Positions 1-8,374 of a stretch of DNA of 49,548 bases are shown one piece after another. The position numbers were made by a program, and so were the translations under genes. The stretch's first letter is position 1. Each line of letters starts with the position of its first letter. The notes beneath the pieces are model-generated. The model saw only the letters and a list, made by a program, of their open reading frames with translations, was not told the origin of the DNA and did no database searches. This DNA comes from Chloroflexota bacterium (GTDB lineage: Bacteria; Chloroflexota; Limnocylindria; Limnocylindrales; CSP1-4): assembly GCA_003142755.1 (NCBI GenBank), contig PLNK01000050.1:2832-52379 (forward strand), read 5' to 3'.

Positions 1-24
1 CGCGAGCGGCGGCCTCCACCGGTT
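1..24 (-). other. Window edge after yebC
   Basis: These 24 bases follow the yebC stop codon on the minus strand. They contain a GGTGGAGG purine run that looks like a ribosome binding site, so another leftward gene probably starts just outside the window. ruvC often follows yebC in bacteria, but nothing here identifies the gene. Confidence 0.3.
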
Positions 25-771
25 TCACGCTCCGACCTCGGCGAGCAGTTCTTCGGGGATCTCGAAGTTGGCGGTCACGCGCTGGACATCGTCGAGGTCC
101 TCGAGCAGGTCCACCAGGCGCAGGGCCTGGCGTGCCTTCGATGCGTCGAGCTCGACGGTGTTCTTGGGGCTCATCGACATCTCGGCCGACTCGATCTTGA
201 TGCCGGCCTTCTCAAGCGAACGGCGGACGGCCTCGAGATCCTGGGGCCGGGTGTAAACCTCGACCTGCTCGCCCGACGAGTCGACATCGTCGGCGCCCGC
301 GTCGATGGCGATCAGCTCCAGCTCTTCGGTGTTGCCGCCCTCGGGCAGCGTGATCACTCCGCGCGGCTCGAACTGCCAGGCGACGCTGCCGGCACCGGCC
401 AGTGCTCCACCGGCCTTGGTCAGTACGGAGCGCACTTCAGCCGCGGTCCGGTTCTTGTTGTCGGTTGCGGTCTCGATCAGGATCGCCACGCCGCCCGGGC
501 CGTAACCCTCGTAGACGATCTCCTCGAACTGCTCGCCCTCGCCGCCGCCTGTGGCCTTCTCGATGGCCCGCTTGATCGTGTCCAGCGGCATGTTGACGGC
601 GCGAGCCCGCTCGACGGCCAGGCGGAGCCGGAAGTTACCGTCCTGATCGCCGCCACCGGCGCGCGCGGCGACGCTGATCTCGCGGCCCATCTTGGTGAAG
701 CTGGCGCCGCGCTTGACATCATTGACGCCCTTCTGGCGCTTGATCTGTGACCACTTCGAATGTCCTGACAT
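25..771 (-). CDS. yebC: YebC/PmpR family protein
   Basis: This 248-residue protein has the family start MSGHSKWSQIKRQK and, further in, NMPLDTIKRAIEKATG and the YEGYGPGGVAILIE block. Together these cover the three-domain YebC fold at its usual length of about 240-250 residues. Family members were long annotated as transcriptional regulators (PmpR), while TACO1/YebC proteins are now tied to translation, including relief of stalling at proline-rich stretches. The ATG lies seven bases after a TATACT hexamer, so the transcript may be leaderless; no Shine-Dalgarno sequence is present. It is divergent from an EF-G-like gene. The identification is secure; the molecular role is inferred from the family. 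Confidence 0.95.
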   Translation of the reverse strand: MSGHSKWSQIKRQKGVNDVKRGASFTKMGREISVAARAGGGDQDGNFRLRLAVERARAVNMPLDTIKRAIEKATGGGEGEQFEEIVYEGYGPGGVAILIETATDNKNRTAAEVRSVLTKAGGALAGAGSVAWQFEPRGVITLPEGGNTEELELIAIDAGADDVDSSGEQVEVYTRPQDLEAVRRSLEKAGIKIESAEMSMSPKNTVELDASKARQALRLVDLLEDLDDVQRVTANFEIPEELLAEVGA

Positions 772-778
772 CGACCGG

Positions 779-784
779 AGTATA
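779..784 (-). promoter_or_regulatory. Putative -10 box for leaderless yebC mRNA
   Basis: On the minus strand the hexamer TATACT ends seven bases before the yebC ATG, which would place the transcription start at or next to the A of the start codon. I find no convincing -35 hexamer 16-18 bases upstream. The spacing is the hallmark of leaderless promoters in high-GC bacteria. Confidence 0.45.
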
Positions 785-1096
785 CCGCCAGCGAGGACCT
801 CCGAGCCGACGTGGGGCCGTCGACTGTGGATTGAGTCCCTGGTGACTCAACGGGAGACTGACGCGGGCGTTGGGCCGATTCTTGGTCCCGATTCGGGTCT
901 CTCGTTCGGCGACGGGTCGAGGCTCCGTTCCGCCCGCCGTCCCGACCGCCCAACGGACCCGGCCATCCCCGGCGCTGCGCGTCGCCCCGTCCTCGTCGGC
1001 TGCCACGCGCCGGACTATCATGACCGGACTGCGGCGGGCCCCTCGTCAAGCCGCTTGTTTGACGCGATCTGACGCCACCAGAGGATCGATGAGCAG
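785..1096. other. Intergenic region between yebC and the EF-G-like gene
   Basis: This stretch separates two divergent genes. A TATCAT hexamer at 1016-1021 could be a -10 box for the rightward gene but has no good -35 partner. A GAGG run near 1081 is the nearest ribosome binding site to the ATG at 1097. Short reading frames here overlap each other on both strands and look like noise. Confidence 0.3.
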
Positions 1097-3184
1097 ATGA
1101 CAACCAAGAGTGTCGACCTCCTCCACCTCCGCAGCGTCGTCATTGCGGCCCATGCCGGGGCCGGTAAGACGACGCTGGCCGAGCGCCTCCTTTTCGACGC
1201 CGGTTCGATCACGCGGCTCGGCCGCGTCGATGACGGAACCGCGAGCCTGGACTACGAGCCCGAGGAGCAGAAGCGCAAGCAGTCGCTGACCCTCGCCGTT
1301 TCCAGCCTGGACCACGAGGGCACCAGGGTTCAGCTGGTAGACACTCCCGGATACGCCGACTTCGCGGCAGAGGTGGTCGAGGGTTTCGCGGCCACGGACG
1401 CGGCGCTCCTGCTGATGGACGCCACGGGCCACGTCGAGGCCGGTCTCGAGTCGGCGGTGGCGCAGGCTCGGTCGAGCGGTCGGCCCGCGCTCTTCTTCAT
1501 CAACAAGTGCGACCGCGAGAACGCGAACCCGGGCAACGCCCTGGACGCGCTCCGGACTGCCTTCGGCCAGAAGATCGCTCCACTCCACGTCGCCATCGGC
1601 GCTGCGGAGTCGTTCAGCGGCTACGTCGATCTCCTCCACCAGAAGGCCTATCAGTCTCAGGGCGGCAAGGACGTCGAAGTACCCATGCCCGCGAACCTCG
1701 CGGATGAAGTTGCGGCTCGCCGCGATCAGCTGCTCGAAGCCGCCTCCGAGGCGGACGACGACGTCATGACGAAGTACCTCGAGGGTGAGGCGATCACCGA
1801 CGCGGAATTCGAGTCTTGCCTCCACAAGGCAGTCCGGTCGGGCCTGGTGGCGCCCGTTCTGGTCGGCAGCGCCTCCAAGGACATCGGCGTTCGCGCCCTC
1901 ATCGAGGCGATCGTCCACTACCTCCCTTCCCCTGTGGAGCTGGGCGACGTCGTCGCCACCGATTCCAAGGGCAAGGAAGTCAAGATCGCCCAGGACATCG
2001 ATGGGCCACTGATGGCTCGAGTCTTCAAGACGACGGCGGATCCGTACGTCGGTCGGCTGACCTACCTGCGCATTCTCTCGGGGACGATGCAGGGTCAGGG
2101 TCAGGCCTGGAATGCGACCCGCGGCGAGCCCGAACGTCTGGGCCAGCTGCTGCTGCTGCACGGCAAGGAGCAGGAGACCGTCGGCACCCTGCACGCCGGC
2201 GAGATCGGCGCGGTCGCCAAGCTGACCGTCACCGCAACTGGCGACACCATTTGCCACGCTCGCGAGCAGTCCTACACGCTGCCGCCCCTCGAGTTCCCGA
2301 TCCCAACTCTGCAGGTTGCGATCGAGCCCCAGACCAAGGCCGACCTCGACAAGATGGGCTCAGCTCTGCAGCGAATGCTCGAAGAGGAACCCTCGGCCCG
2401 AGTCGAACGCTCGGAGACCGGCGAGCAGATCCTCCTTTCGATGGGCGATGCGCACGTGGCCGTGCTGGGCGAGCGCCTTAAGCGGAAGTTCGGCGCGGCA
2501 ATCGTGACCAAGACACCCCGCGTGGCCTACAAGGAGACGATCCGCGGCAAGACCCAGAGCCACGGCCGCTACAAGAAGCAGACCGGCGGCCACGGCATGT
2601 TCGGCGACGTCTGGATCGAGATCGAGCCGAACCACGGCGGCGGCGTCGAATTCGCCGAGCACGTTGTCGGCGGCACCGTGCCCAAGAACTTCTTCCCGGG
2701 TGTCGAGAAGGGCGTTCGCGAGGCGGCCGCCGAGGGCGTACTCGCCGGCTACCCGCTGAGCGATTTCAAGGCGACCCTCTACGACGGCTCCTTCCATGCC
2801 GTCGACTCGAACGAGCTGTCGTTCAAGATTGCGGCCTCGATGGCTCTCAAGCAGGGCGTGCTCGACTGCAAGCCCGCGCTGATGGAACCGATCATGACTG
2901 TCGAGATCCGGATCCCCGAGGCCTACATGGGCGACGTCAACCGCGACCTCAACGGCCGCCGCGGGCGCGTCCTCGGCATGGACACCAAGGACGGGATGCA
3001 GGTCATCACCGCCACCGTGCCTCAGGCCGAGCTGTTCAGCTACGCCACCGAGTTGCGCTCGCTCACCGGCGGGCGCGGCACCTTCAAGGCCACGCTGGAC
3101 CGTTACGAAGACGTGCCGCAGCACATCGCCGAGAAGGTGATCGAGGCCCACAAGAAGGCGCAGGAGGCCGCGCACAAGGAATAG
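1097..3184 (+). CDS. Elongation factor G-like GTPase (EF-G paralogue)
   Basis: This 695-residue translational GTPase has the EF-G domain order and length. G1 is AHAGAGKTT near residues 17-25, G3 is DTPGYADF near 82 and G4 is NKCD near 135. Domains II-V follow, including GGRGTF close to the C terminus. In canonical EF-G the G3 motif is DTPGH, and that histidine positions the hydrolytic water; here it is tyrosine. The switch I region also reads EEQKRKQSLT instead of QERGIT. These features match the EF-G-2 or EF-G-like paralogues rather than the main translocase, so the role in translation is uncertain. The start follows a GAGG run, and a membrane-protein gene begins 15 bases after the stop. Confidence 0.9.
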   Translation: MTTKSVDLLHLRSVVIAAHAGAGKTTLAERLLFDAGSITRLGRVDDGTASLDYEPEEQKRKQSLTLAVSSLDHEGTRVQLVDTPGYADFAAEVVEGFAATDAALLLMDATGHVEAGLESAVAQARSSGRPALFFINKCDRENANPGNALDALRTAFGQKIAPLHVAIGAAESFSGYVDLLHQKAYQSQGGKDVEVPMPANLADEVAARRDQLLEAASEADDDVMTKYLEGEAITDAEFESCLHKAVRSGLVAPVLVGSASKDIGVRALIEAIVHYLPSPVELGDVVATDSKGKEVKIAQDIDGPLMARVFKTTADPYVGRLTYLRILSGTMQGQGQAWNATRGEPERLGQLLLLHGKEQETVGTLHAGEIGAVAKLTVTATGDTICHAREQSYTLPPLEFPIPTLQVAIEPQTKADLDKMGSALQRMLEEEPSARVERSETGEQILLSMGDAHVAVLGERLKRKFGAAIVTKTPRVAYKETIRGKTQSHGRYKKQTGGHGMFGDVWIEIEPNHGGGVEFAEHVVGGTVPKNFFPGVEKGVREAAAEGVLAGYPLSDFKATLYDGSFHAVDSNELSFKIAASMALKQGVLDCKPALMEPIMTVEIRIPEAYMGDVNRDLNGRRGRVLGMDTKDGMQVITATVPQAELFSYATELRSLTGGRGTFKATLDRYEDVPQHIAEKVIEAHKKAQEAAHKE

Positions 3185-3199
3185 CGCGAAGGGGGGTCG

Positions 3200-3796
3200 A
3201 TGACAGCGTTGCAGGTCGCCGGCGGAGCACGCCGCCCAGCTTTCTGGTGGGGCTATGTCCTGTGGGCACTCTATTACGGAGTGACCGTTTTCGCGCTCTC
3301 TGTAGGCCTGTACGGAGCCAGCCTTCCGGTCTGGGACGTCGTGCCGATGTTCCAGGCGTTTTTGTTCTGCATGGCCATCTGCGTCATCTGGGCCTTTGGG
3401 TTCGTGGTCGCCGTCAGCCGCGCCCAGGTGAGGATGTCCAATTGGTCTCTGACTCGCTGGCTCGGTATTCCTGTGCTCGGGTTGACCTGCCTGGCTCTCA
3501 TACTCAGCGGCCTACCGGCGGCTGCCCGATTCGACCTGAGCCGCGCCTCGCTCGAGCGAGTGGCCGTGGAGGTTGAGGCCGGTGGTCAAGTGGCTCCCGG
3601 ATGGATCGGCCTGGAGCGCATCGACGCCATCAGTTCTCAGAGCGACGGCACCGTCGTCTTCCAGATCCCCCACGGGGGCTACCTGGGCAAATGTGGGCTG
3701 GCCTACAACGCCCACAATGAACCGGTCCACGACGACTACCAGCTGGGTAGTGAGCTCGCTACTGGCTGGTGGACCTGGTGCGAGATGTTCGACTGA
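3200..3796 (+). CDS. Small membrane protein, unknown function
   Basis: I do not recognise this 198-residue protein. Three hydrophobic spans are visible at about residues 18-38, 47-69 and 86-106. They are followed by a soluble C-terminal part of about 90 residues that contains three cysteines or tryptophan-flanked cysteines (LGKCGLAYN, TWCEMFD). The ATG is preceded by a strong GGGGGG ribosome binding site six bases away. It starts 15 bases after the EF-G-like stop, so the two may be co-transcribed. The soluble tail probably lies outside the membrane, but its orientation cannot be settled from the sequence. Confidence 0.65.
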   Translation: MTALQVAGGARRPAFWWGYVLWALYYGVTVFALSVGLYGASLPVWDVVPMFQAFLFCMAICVIWAFGFVVAVSRAQVRMSNWSLTRWLGIPVLGLTCLALILSGLPAAARFDLSRASLERVAVEVEAGGQVAPGWIGLERIDAISSQSDGTVVFQIPHGGYLGKCGLAYNAHNEPVHDDYQLGSELATGWWTWCEMFD

Positions 3797-3832
3797 GCCC
3801 AGCCGGGCTTCGCTCCCGTCGAGACAGAAATA

Positions 3833-3864
3833 GCGGGCCCCGTACCGGCCGGCGCGGGGCCCGC
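3833..3864 (+). terminator. Strong GC hairpin after the membrane-protein gene
   Basis: GCGGGCCCCG at 3833-3842 pairs perfectly with CGGGGCCCGC at 3855-3864 around a 12-base loop, 37 bases after the stop codon. No T-run follows, so an intrinsic terminator is possible but not certain. Confidence 0.45.
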
Positions 3865-4142
3865 GTGCCTGGCTGTGGCTGTTCGAAGGGGCACACGGCC
3901 GTTGCTCGCGCCCGCATCGGAGAGAGCCGCAGGGTGACGCCGCATGAGACCGGGGTCGTAGCCCGTGAAGACCGGCCCCGGAGCCGACGCCTCCAATCCA
4001 GGCATCGGCGCCCGCGACCGGCGCTTGAGGGACAGATGTTGCGCGGCGTCCACGACACCTCGCTATCGCCCGACCCCTTACGCTTGCCGTAACGATGCAA
4101 TGGCGCGAGGCGTCCCGAAGACATCCCCAGGGAGTTCATGTC
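3865..4142 (+). other. Long untranslated region ahead of the LCP gene
   Basis: No convincing gene lies here. A GC-rich hairpin is possible around 3950-3985 (CCGGGG pairing with CCCCGG, with GGTC/GACC nested inside). This may be a structured 5' leader for the LCP gene, but I could not match it to a known riboswitch. Confidence 0.25.
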
Positions 4143-5456
4143 TTGTCTACATCACCGTCTTTGCCCCAGCGCGGGTCGTTCTCTCCGTCGTTGGCCGCGC
4201 TGCTGTCGTTCGTCTGGCCCGGCCTTGGCCAGCTCTATGCCCGGCGTCGAGTCGCAGCCGCGGTGTTTGCCATCCCCGCACTTCTGGTACTCGGCATCGT
4301 CCTGTTCCAGGCCCGGAGAGGGCTGGACGTCATGTTCGCTCGCCTGCTCGACCCGACCATTGCGGCGGCGGTGTTCGTGGGCATCCTCGGACTGGGGCTG
4401 TGGCGCCTCATCGCCGTCCGGCACGCCTTCGGACTGGCCGATCCGACATCCAAGCGGCGAGTCGCCGAGCGATTTGCCCTGACCGTCTTGCTGGTCGCGA
4501 TTGTCGCGAGCCATGCGGTTGGCGCCGTGTACGTGTGGTCTGCCTACCAGATGGACGTCGGCATCTTCAAGGTCGGAGGCAACGGCGCGGAGGTTGCGCA
4601 GCTGCCGGCGAGTGGCCCGCGGCTCACGATCATGCTGGCCGGCGTCGATGCGTACACGGGCCGCTCGGAACGCCTCTACGACTCGTTGATGGTCATCAGC
4701 GTCGACACCGACACGAATCGCATCGCCCTGCTGAGCGTCCCGCGCGACACCACCGGGTATCCGCTCTACTACGGGGGCACCGGCAAGATCAAGATCAACG
4801 CGATCCCCACCTACGTGAGCAACGGCTGGCTGAAGTCTCCGGATCAGCCCGTCACGACTCTGGTCAAGGAGGTCGGCTACCTCGTCGGCGTGCCGATCAA
4901 CTACTACGGCGTCATCGACCTGAGTGGCTTCATGAAGGTCGTCGACATGGTCGGCGGCGTCGACATCGATAACCCGACGGCGATTGACGATCCCACCTAC
5001 GACTGGCTCAATGGGCTGGCCACGGGCTTCAAGCTGTCGGCCGGGCCACATCATCTGGACGGCGTCACCGCCCTTGCCTACGCCCGATCGCGTCACGGCA
5101 GCGGCAACAGCGACTATGCGCGGGCCGACAGGCAGCAGCAGCTGCTCAAGGCCGTTGCCCACAAGATGGCCACGCCGGCGATGGCGGTCAGACTGCCCGA
5201 CTTCATGGCCCAGGCAGCGTCCCTGGTCTCGACCAACTTCCCGGCCGCACGAGTCGCCGACATGCTCGACTTCGCCAAGTCCGTTCCGTCAGGCAACTAC
5301 GACTCGTATGTGCTCGGTCCGCCGTACAGCGTCTCCAGTTCGACCGCGACCGCCTCGACCAGCTGCCTGCAGCTCGACAAAGTCGCGCCTCTGTCGGTCA
5401 AGCTCTTCGGAACCGACAGCCGGTACTCCGGCCGAACCCAGCCACCGACCTGCTAG
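4143..5456 (+). CDS. LytR-CpsA-Psr (LCP) family cell-wall ligase
   Basis: LCP enzymes move undecaprenyl-linked glycopolymers onto peptidoglycan outside the membrane. The C-terminal LCP domain is clear: DSLMVISVDTDT near residue 180, SVPRDTTG near 198, KINAIPTY, YYGVIDLSGF, VDMVGGVDI, then ALAYARSRH and YARADRQQ with the arginines that bind the lipid pyrophosphate. The N-terminal 130 residues carry about four membrane spans, including the SFVWPGLGQLY motif, which is more than the single anchor usual in the family. I start at TTG 4143 because GGGAG lies eight bases upstream; the in-frame ATG at 4095 has no ribosome binding site. The product is 437 residues. Confidence 0.9.
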   Translation: MSTSPSLPQRGSFSPSLAALLSFVWPGLGQLYARRRVAAAVFAIPALLVLGIVLFQARRGLDVMFARLLDPTIAAAVFVGILGLGLWRLIAVRHAFGLADPTSKRRVAERFALTVLLVAIVASHAVGAVYVWSAYQMDVGIFKVGGNGAEVAQLPASGPRLTIMLAGVDAYTGRSERLYDSLMVISVDTDTNRIALLSVPRDTTGYPLYYGGTGKIKINAIPTYVSNGWLKSPDQPVTTLVKEVGYLVGVPINYYGVIDLSGFMKVVDMVGGVDIDNPTAIDDPTYDWLNGLATGFKLSAGPHHLDGVTALAYARSRHGSGNSDYARADRQQQLLKAVAHKMATPAMAVRLPDFMAQAASLVSTNFPAARVADMLDFAKSVPSGNYDSYVLGPPYSVSSSTATASTSCLQLDKVAPLSVKLFGTDSRYSGRTQPPTC

Positions 5457-5553
5457 CGCGGGCTCGTCGAATAGGTCGGTGTGCCGGGTGCCAAGCCACG
5501 GCCGCCCGACTAGGCTGGTTGCGACCGACATGTGTTGACAGGTCCCCGAGGGT

Positions 5554-5571
5554 ATTCGCCGCCGGACGAAT
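5554..5571. promoter_or_regulatory. Inverted repeat upstream of the chitinase gene
   Basis: ATTCG and CGAAT form an inverted repeat with an eight-base spacer, about 120 bases upstream of the chitinase start. A perfect TTGACA lies at 5535-5540, but no -10 hexamer sits at standard spacing. A regulator binding site is possible; the evidence is weak. Confidence 0.2.
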
Positions 5572-5688
5572 CGGTCGAGGGATCGGGTGGGTACGGCCAT
5601 CGACGAACTGGACGTGCCTCCGTTGGTAGCTCGACACGCCCGCCTCTGCGAGCGCGTTGTCCCATGACTGACCCCGGAGGTTCTAAAC

Positions 5689-7116
5689 GTGCGTGCATTT
5701 CGAAGGCTGCTGACTCTGAGTGCCACAGCCGCTCTCTTGGCGTCGCTCGTCCCGGCCACGATGGCCGTGACCGCTGCCTCGACCCCCTCTTCAGGCAACA
5801 AGGTCGTCTCGGCCTACTTCGCCGACTGGGATGTGTACGGTCGGGGCTACTTCGTCAAGAACATACCCGCCGACAAGATCAACACCCTCCTCTATGCCTT
5901 TGGCAAGCCCACAGCGGATGGCGGTTGCGCTGTCATCGACCCGTGGGCCGACTACCAGATGGTGTACTGGGGCGGTGAGAATGCCGTCGACGGACAGGCC
6001 GACAACTTCGGCAACAACGGCAACCTATACGGCAACTTCAATCAGCTCAAGAAGCTCAAGGCACTCCATCCGAACCTCAAGGTGCTGATCTCCCTGGGCG
6101 GCTGGTCGCTTTCGACCTACTTTTCCGACGTCGCCGCCACGCCGGCGAGCAGGGCCCAGTTCGTCTCGTCCTGCATCGATACCTTCATCAAGGGCAATCT
6201 GCCCACGGGCGGCTGGCCCGCCGATGCCGGCGGAATCGGTGCCGCGGCGGGCATCTTCGACGGCATCGATATCGATTGGGAGTATCCCGGTATCGACCCG
6301 GGCAACGGCGCTCACTTCAATGCCGCCGACAGGGCTAACGCGACGCTGCTCTTCAAGGAGTTCCGCAGCCAGCTCGACGCGCTCGGCGCCACGACGGGCA
6401 AGCACTATGTCCTCGCGGCGGCGCTGCCCGCGGCCGACGTCCACTCCAGCGGCAGCTACGACCTCGCAGCAGTTGGCAAGGTCCTCGACTACGCCAACGT
6501 CATGACTTACGACTTCCACGGTGCGTCCGACGCGTACACCGCGTTCAATTCGCCGCTGTTGCGCGACACTGCCGATCCCGCGGCCAAGGACAAGTACTGG
6601 AATGTCGAAGGCACGATCGACTTCTACCGCAAGGCCGGCTTCCCCCTGGCCAAGATCGTCCTGGGCGTGCCCTTCTACGGCAAGCAGTACATCGGCGTCG
6701 GCGCAGCCAACCACGGGCTCTACCAGGCGTTCGACAATACAGGCCTGAACATCAACAGCCTGCACGGCGATGCCCAGCCAACGCCGACCTATCACCAACT
6801 GGTCGACCAGCTTGGGATCGTCGGCGAGTACGGACAGGGTCAGAACGGCTACACGACCTACGTCGACTGGAAGGCCGGCGAACCCTGGCTGTGGAACCCG
6901 GCCGGGTCTCACTCGGTCGTCGACGCGAACGACAACGTCGTGAGCACGTTCGTATCGCCGACGTTCATCAGCTACGAAACCCCGCTGACCATCCTGGCCC
7001 GAACCGAGCTAGTCCGCATCGACGGACTGCGAGGCGTCTTCGCCTGGGAAATCAGCCAGGACAGCGACGCCCTGGCCCTGACGACCGCGATGGGCCACGG
7101 CCTCCTGGGCCACTAG
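5689..7116 (+). CDS. Secreted GH18 chitinase
   Basis: This 475-residue glycoside hydrolase family 18 enzyme should cleave beta-1,4-GlcNAc polymers outside the cell. Residues 1-30 form a signal peptide ending near TAAS. The family motif ISLGGWS is near residue 134, and the catalytic DGIDIDWEYP is near 191-200 with the acid glutamate intact. Later come MTYDFHG and a C-terminal GVFAWEISQD, both typical of the barrel. No chitin-binding or carbohydrate-binding module is visible. The start is GTG with CGGAGG eight bases upstream. It stands alone and ends before a strong terminator. Confidence 0.93.
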   Translation: MRAFRRLLTLSATAALLASLVPATMAVTAASTPSSGNKVVSAYFADWDVYGRGYFVKNIPADKINTLLYAFGKPTADGGCAVIDPWADYQMVYWGGENAVDGQADNFGNNGNLYGNFNQLKKLKALHPNLKVLISLGGWSLSTYFSDVAATPASRAQFVSSCIDTFIKGNLPTGGWPADAGGIGAAAGIFDGIDIDWEYPGIDPGNGAHFNAADRANATLLFKEFRSQLDALGATTGKHYVLAAALPAADVHSSGSYDLAAVGKVLDYANVMTYDFHGASDAYTAFNSPLLRDTADPAAKDKYWNVEGTIDFYRKAGFPLAKIVLGVPFYGKQYIGVGAANHGLYQAFDNTGLNINSLHGDAQPTPTYHQLVDQLGIVGEYGQGQNGYTTYVDWKAGEPWLWNPAGSHSVVDANDNVVSTFVSPTFISYETPLTILARTELVRIDGLRGVFAWEISQDSDALALTTAMGHGLLGH

Positions 7117-7153
7117 CGAGACAACTGCCGCCCCAGTACCGCCAACGAGAACG

Positions 7154-7185
7154 ATGAAGCCCCGCGCTCAAAGCCGGGGCTTCAT
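7154..7185. terminator. Bidirectional terminator between the chitinase gene and hisA
   Basis: An 11-bp perfect stem (7154-7164 with 7175-7185, ATGAAGCCCC pairing GGGGCTTCAT) encloses a 10-base loop between two convergent genes. It can serve both strands, although neither side has a long T-run. Confidence 0.6.
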
Positions 7186-7205
7186 CCTGATCGCGCGACT
7201 GTCGC

Positions 7206-7970
7206 CTACCTCGCCGTGAGCCGCAGGGCCTCGGCCAGATCGAGGCGACCTTCGTAGATAGCCCGGCCCACAACGGCACCTCCGCAACCAAGCGCGCGGA
7301 CAGCCGAAATGTCGTCCAGCGACGACACCCCCGCGGAGGCGATCACGTCGCCCCGCCCCAGACCAACCATGCGCGCCAGCAGCTCGAGGTTGGGACCGCC
7401 GAGCAGCCCGTCACGCTCGATTGCAGTCACGATGAAGGTTCGGACGCCGCGGTCCGCCAGAGTCGTTAGGGCTTCCTCTACCGGCACGCCGGCGGCGCCG
7501 GGGACCCAGCCCTGGCCCACCGCCAGCCCGTCGCGGACGTCGAGGGCGACGGCGACGCGCGCGCTGCCAAACCGCGCCACCAGGCGTTCGGCGAAGGCAG
7601 GGTCGCGCAATGCGGCGGTCCCCACCACGGCCCGCGCCGCGCCCGCGCTCAGAACGTGGTCCACCGCCTCTTCGTCCCGCAGCCCACCGGCGACCTCGCA
7701 GGCCACACCAGTGCCGGCAGCGGCAACGATCCGCGCCACGGCCTCCGTCTGGCGTCGAGCGCCGTCCCTGGCCCCATCGAGGTCTACGACGTGTATCCAA
7801 CGCGCCCCGGCCGCCACGAAGCCCGCAGCCACTTCGGAGGGATCGCTGCCGTAGACCGTCTCGCGCGCGAAGTCACCCTCGGCCAGACGCACCACGCGCC
7901 CGCCGCGGAGATCGATCGCCGGCAGCAGCTGGAACCCGGCGGGACTCGCCGGTTGCGGGCGTGTTAGCAT
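7206..7970 (-). CDS. hisA: ProFAR isomerase HisA
   Basis: HisA converts ProFAR to PRFAR in histidine synthesis. The 254-residue protein is a (beta/alpha)8 barrel with LLPAIDLRGGRVVRL at the start, whose Asp is the general base. It also has HVVDLDGA, the phosphate loop EVAGGLR, and IVTAIERDGLLGGPNLE with the second catalytic Asp. The 13 residues before LLPAIDL are an unusual extension, but no other start codon is available. The ATG overlaps a TAGCATGCTA palindrome and has no Shine-Dalgarno sequence, which suggests a leaderless or operator-proximal transcript. It is divergent from the yerC-his operon and likely shares its control region. Confidence 0.95.
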   Translation of the reverse strand: MLTRPQPASPAGFQLLPAIDLRGGRVVRLAEGDFARETVYGSDPSEVAAGFVAAGARWIHVVDLDGARDGARRQTEAVARIVAAAGTGVACEVAGGLRDEEAVDHVLSAGAARAVVGTAALRDPAFAERLVARFGSARVAVALDVRDGLAVGQGWVPGAAGVPVEEALTTLADRGVRTFIVTAIERDGLLGGPNLELLARMVGLGRGDVIASAGVSSLDDISAVRALGCGGAVVGRAIYEGRLDLAEALRLTAR

Positions 7971-7984
7971 GCTACTATGCTACT
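7953..7984 (+). promoter_or_regulatory. Promoter and candidate operator of the yerC-his operon
   Basis: TTGCGG (7953-7958) and TATGCT (7976-7981) are 17 bases apart and fit a sigma-70-type promoter reading into yerC. Between them lies the perfect palindrome TAGCATGCTA (7965-7974). The octamer ATGCTACT is repeated head to tail at 7969-7976 and 7977-7984, overlapping the -10 box. A repressor bound here would also cover the hisA start codon. The TrpR-like YerC encoded next door is the obvious candidate. Confidence 0.45.
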
Positions 7985-8047
7985 ACATCAACAGGGCCCG
8001 GACATGCCGGACCACGAATCCGGGCGGAGCACCACGAGGAACCCACG

Positions 8048-8374
8048 ATGAGCGCGATGGAAGCCTGGCGCAACGAGGCCGTTAGCGGGCTATTCGAGGC
8101 GGTGCTGCGGCTCGAGACGGCCGACGAAGCCTCGGCCTTCTTCCGCGACCTGTGCACGCTCGGGGAGCTGCATGACATGGCCCAGCGCTGGGCGGTCGTG
8201 CGGCTGCTCGACGCCGGCATGCACTACGCCGAGATATCGAACCGGACGGGCGCGAGCACGGCCACGATCACCCGCATCGCCCAATGGCTGCACCACGGCG
8301 AGGGCGGCTATACCGCCGCGCTGGCGCGACTGCACGAGGTTCAGTCCCCCACTCCAACTGAGGAAGCCCGATGA
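8048..8374 (+). CDS. YerC/YecD family TrpR-related regulator
   Basis: This 108-residue protein matches the TrpR-like YerC family in size and motifs. LGELHDMAQRWAVVRLL is followed by a helix-turn-helix, YAEISNRTGASTATITRIAQWLHHG, split here at SNRTG for description. Relatives include predicted histidine-operon repressors. Its place as first gene of the his operon, four bases overlapped with hisG (ATGA), supports the same role; the ligand is unknown and histidine is only a guess. The start ATG follows GAGGA at a seven-base gap. A longer reading frame upstream is a chance extension across the promoter. Confidence 0.85.
   Translation: MSAMEAWRNEAVSGLFEAVLRLETADEASAFFRDLCTLGELHDMAQRWAVVRLLDAGMHYAEISNRTGASTATITRIAQWLHHGEGGYTAALARLHEVQSPTPTEEAR

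Noticed and set aside
3890-4010. Cyclic-di-GMP (GEMM) or glycine riboswitch
   Set aside because: Short blocks look similar, but the spacing and the required core bases do not match either consensus when read by eye.
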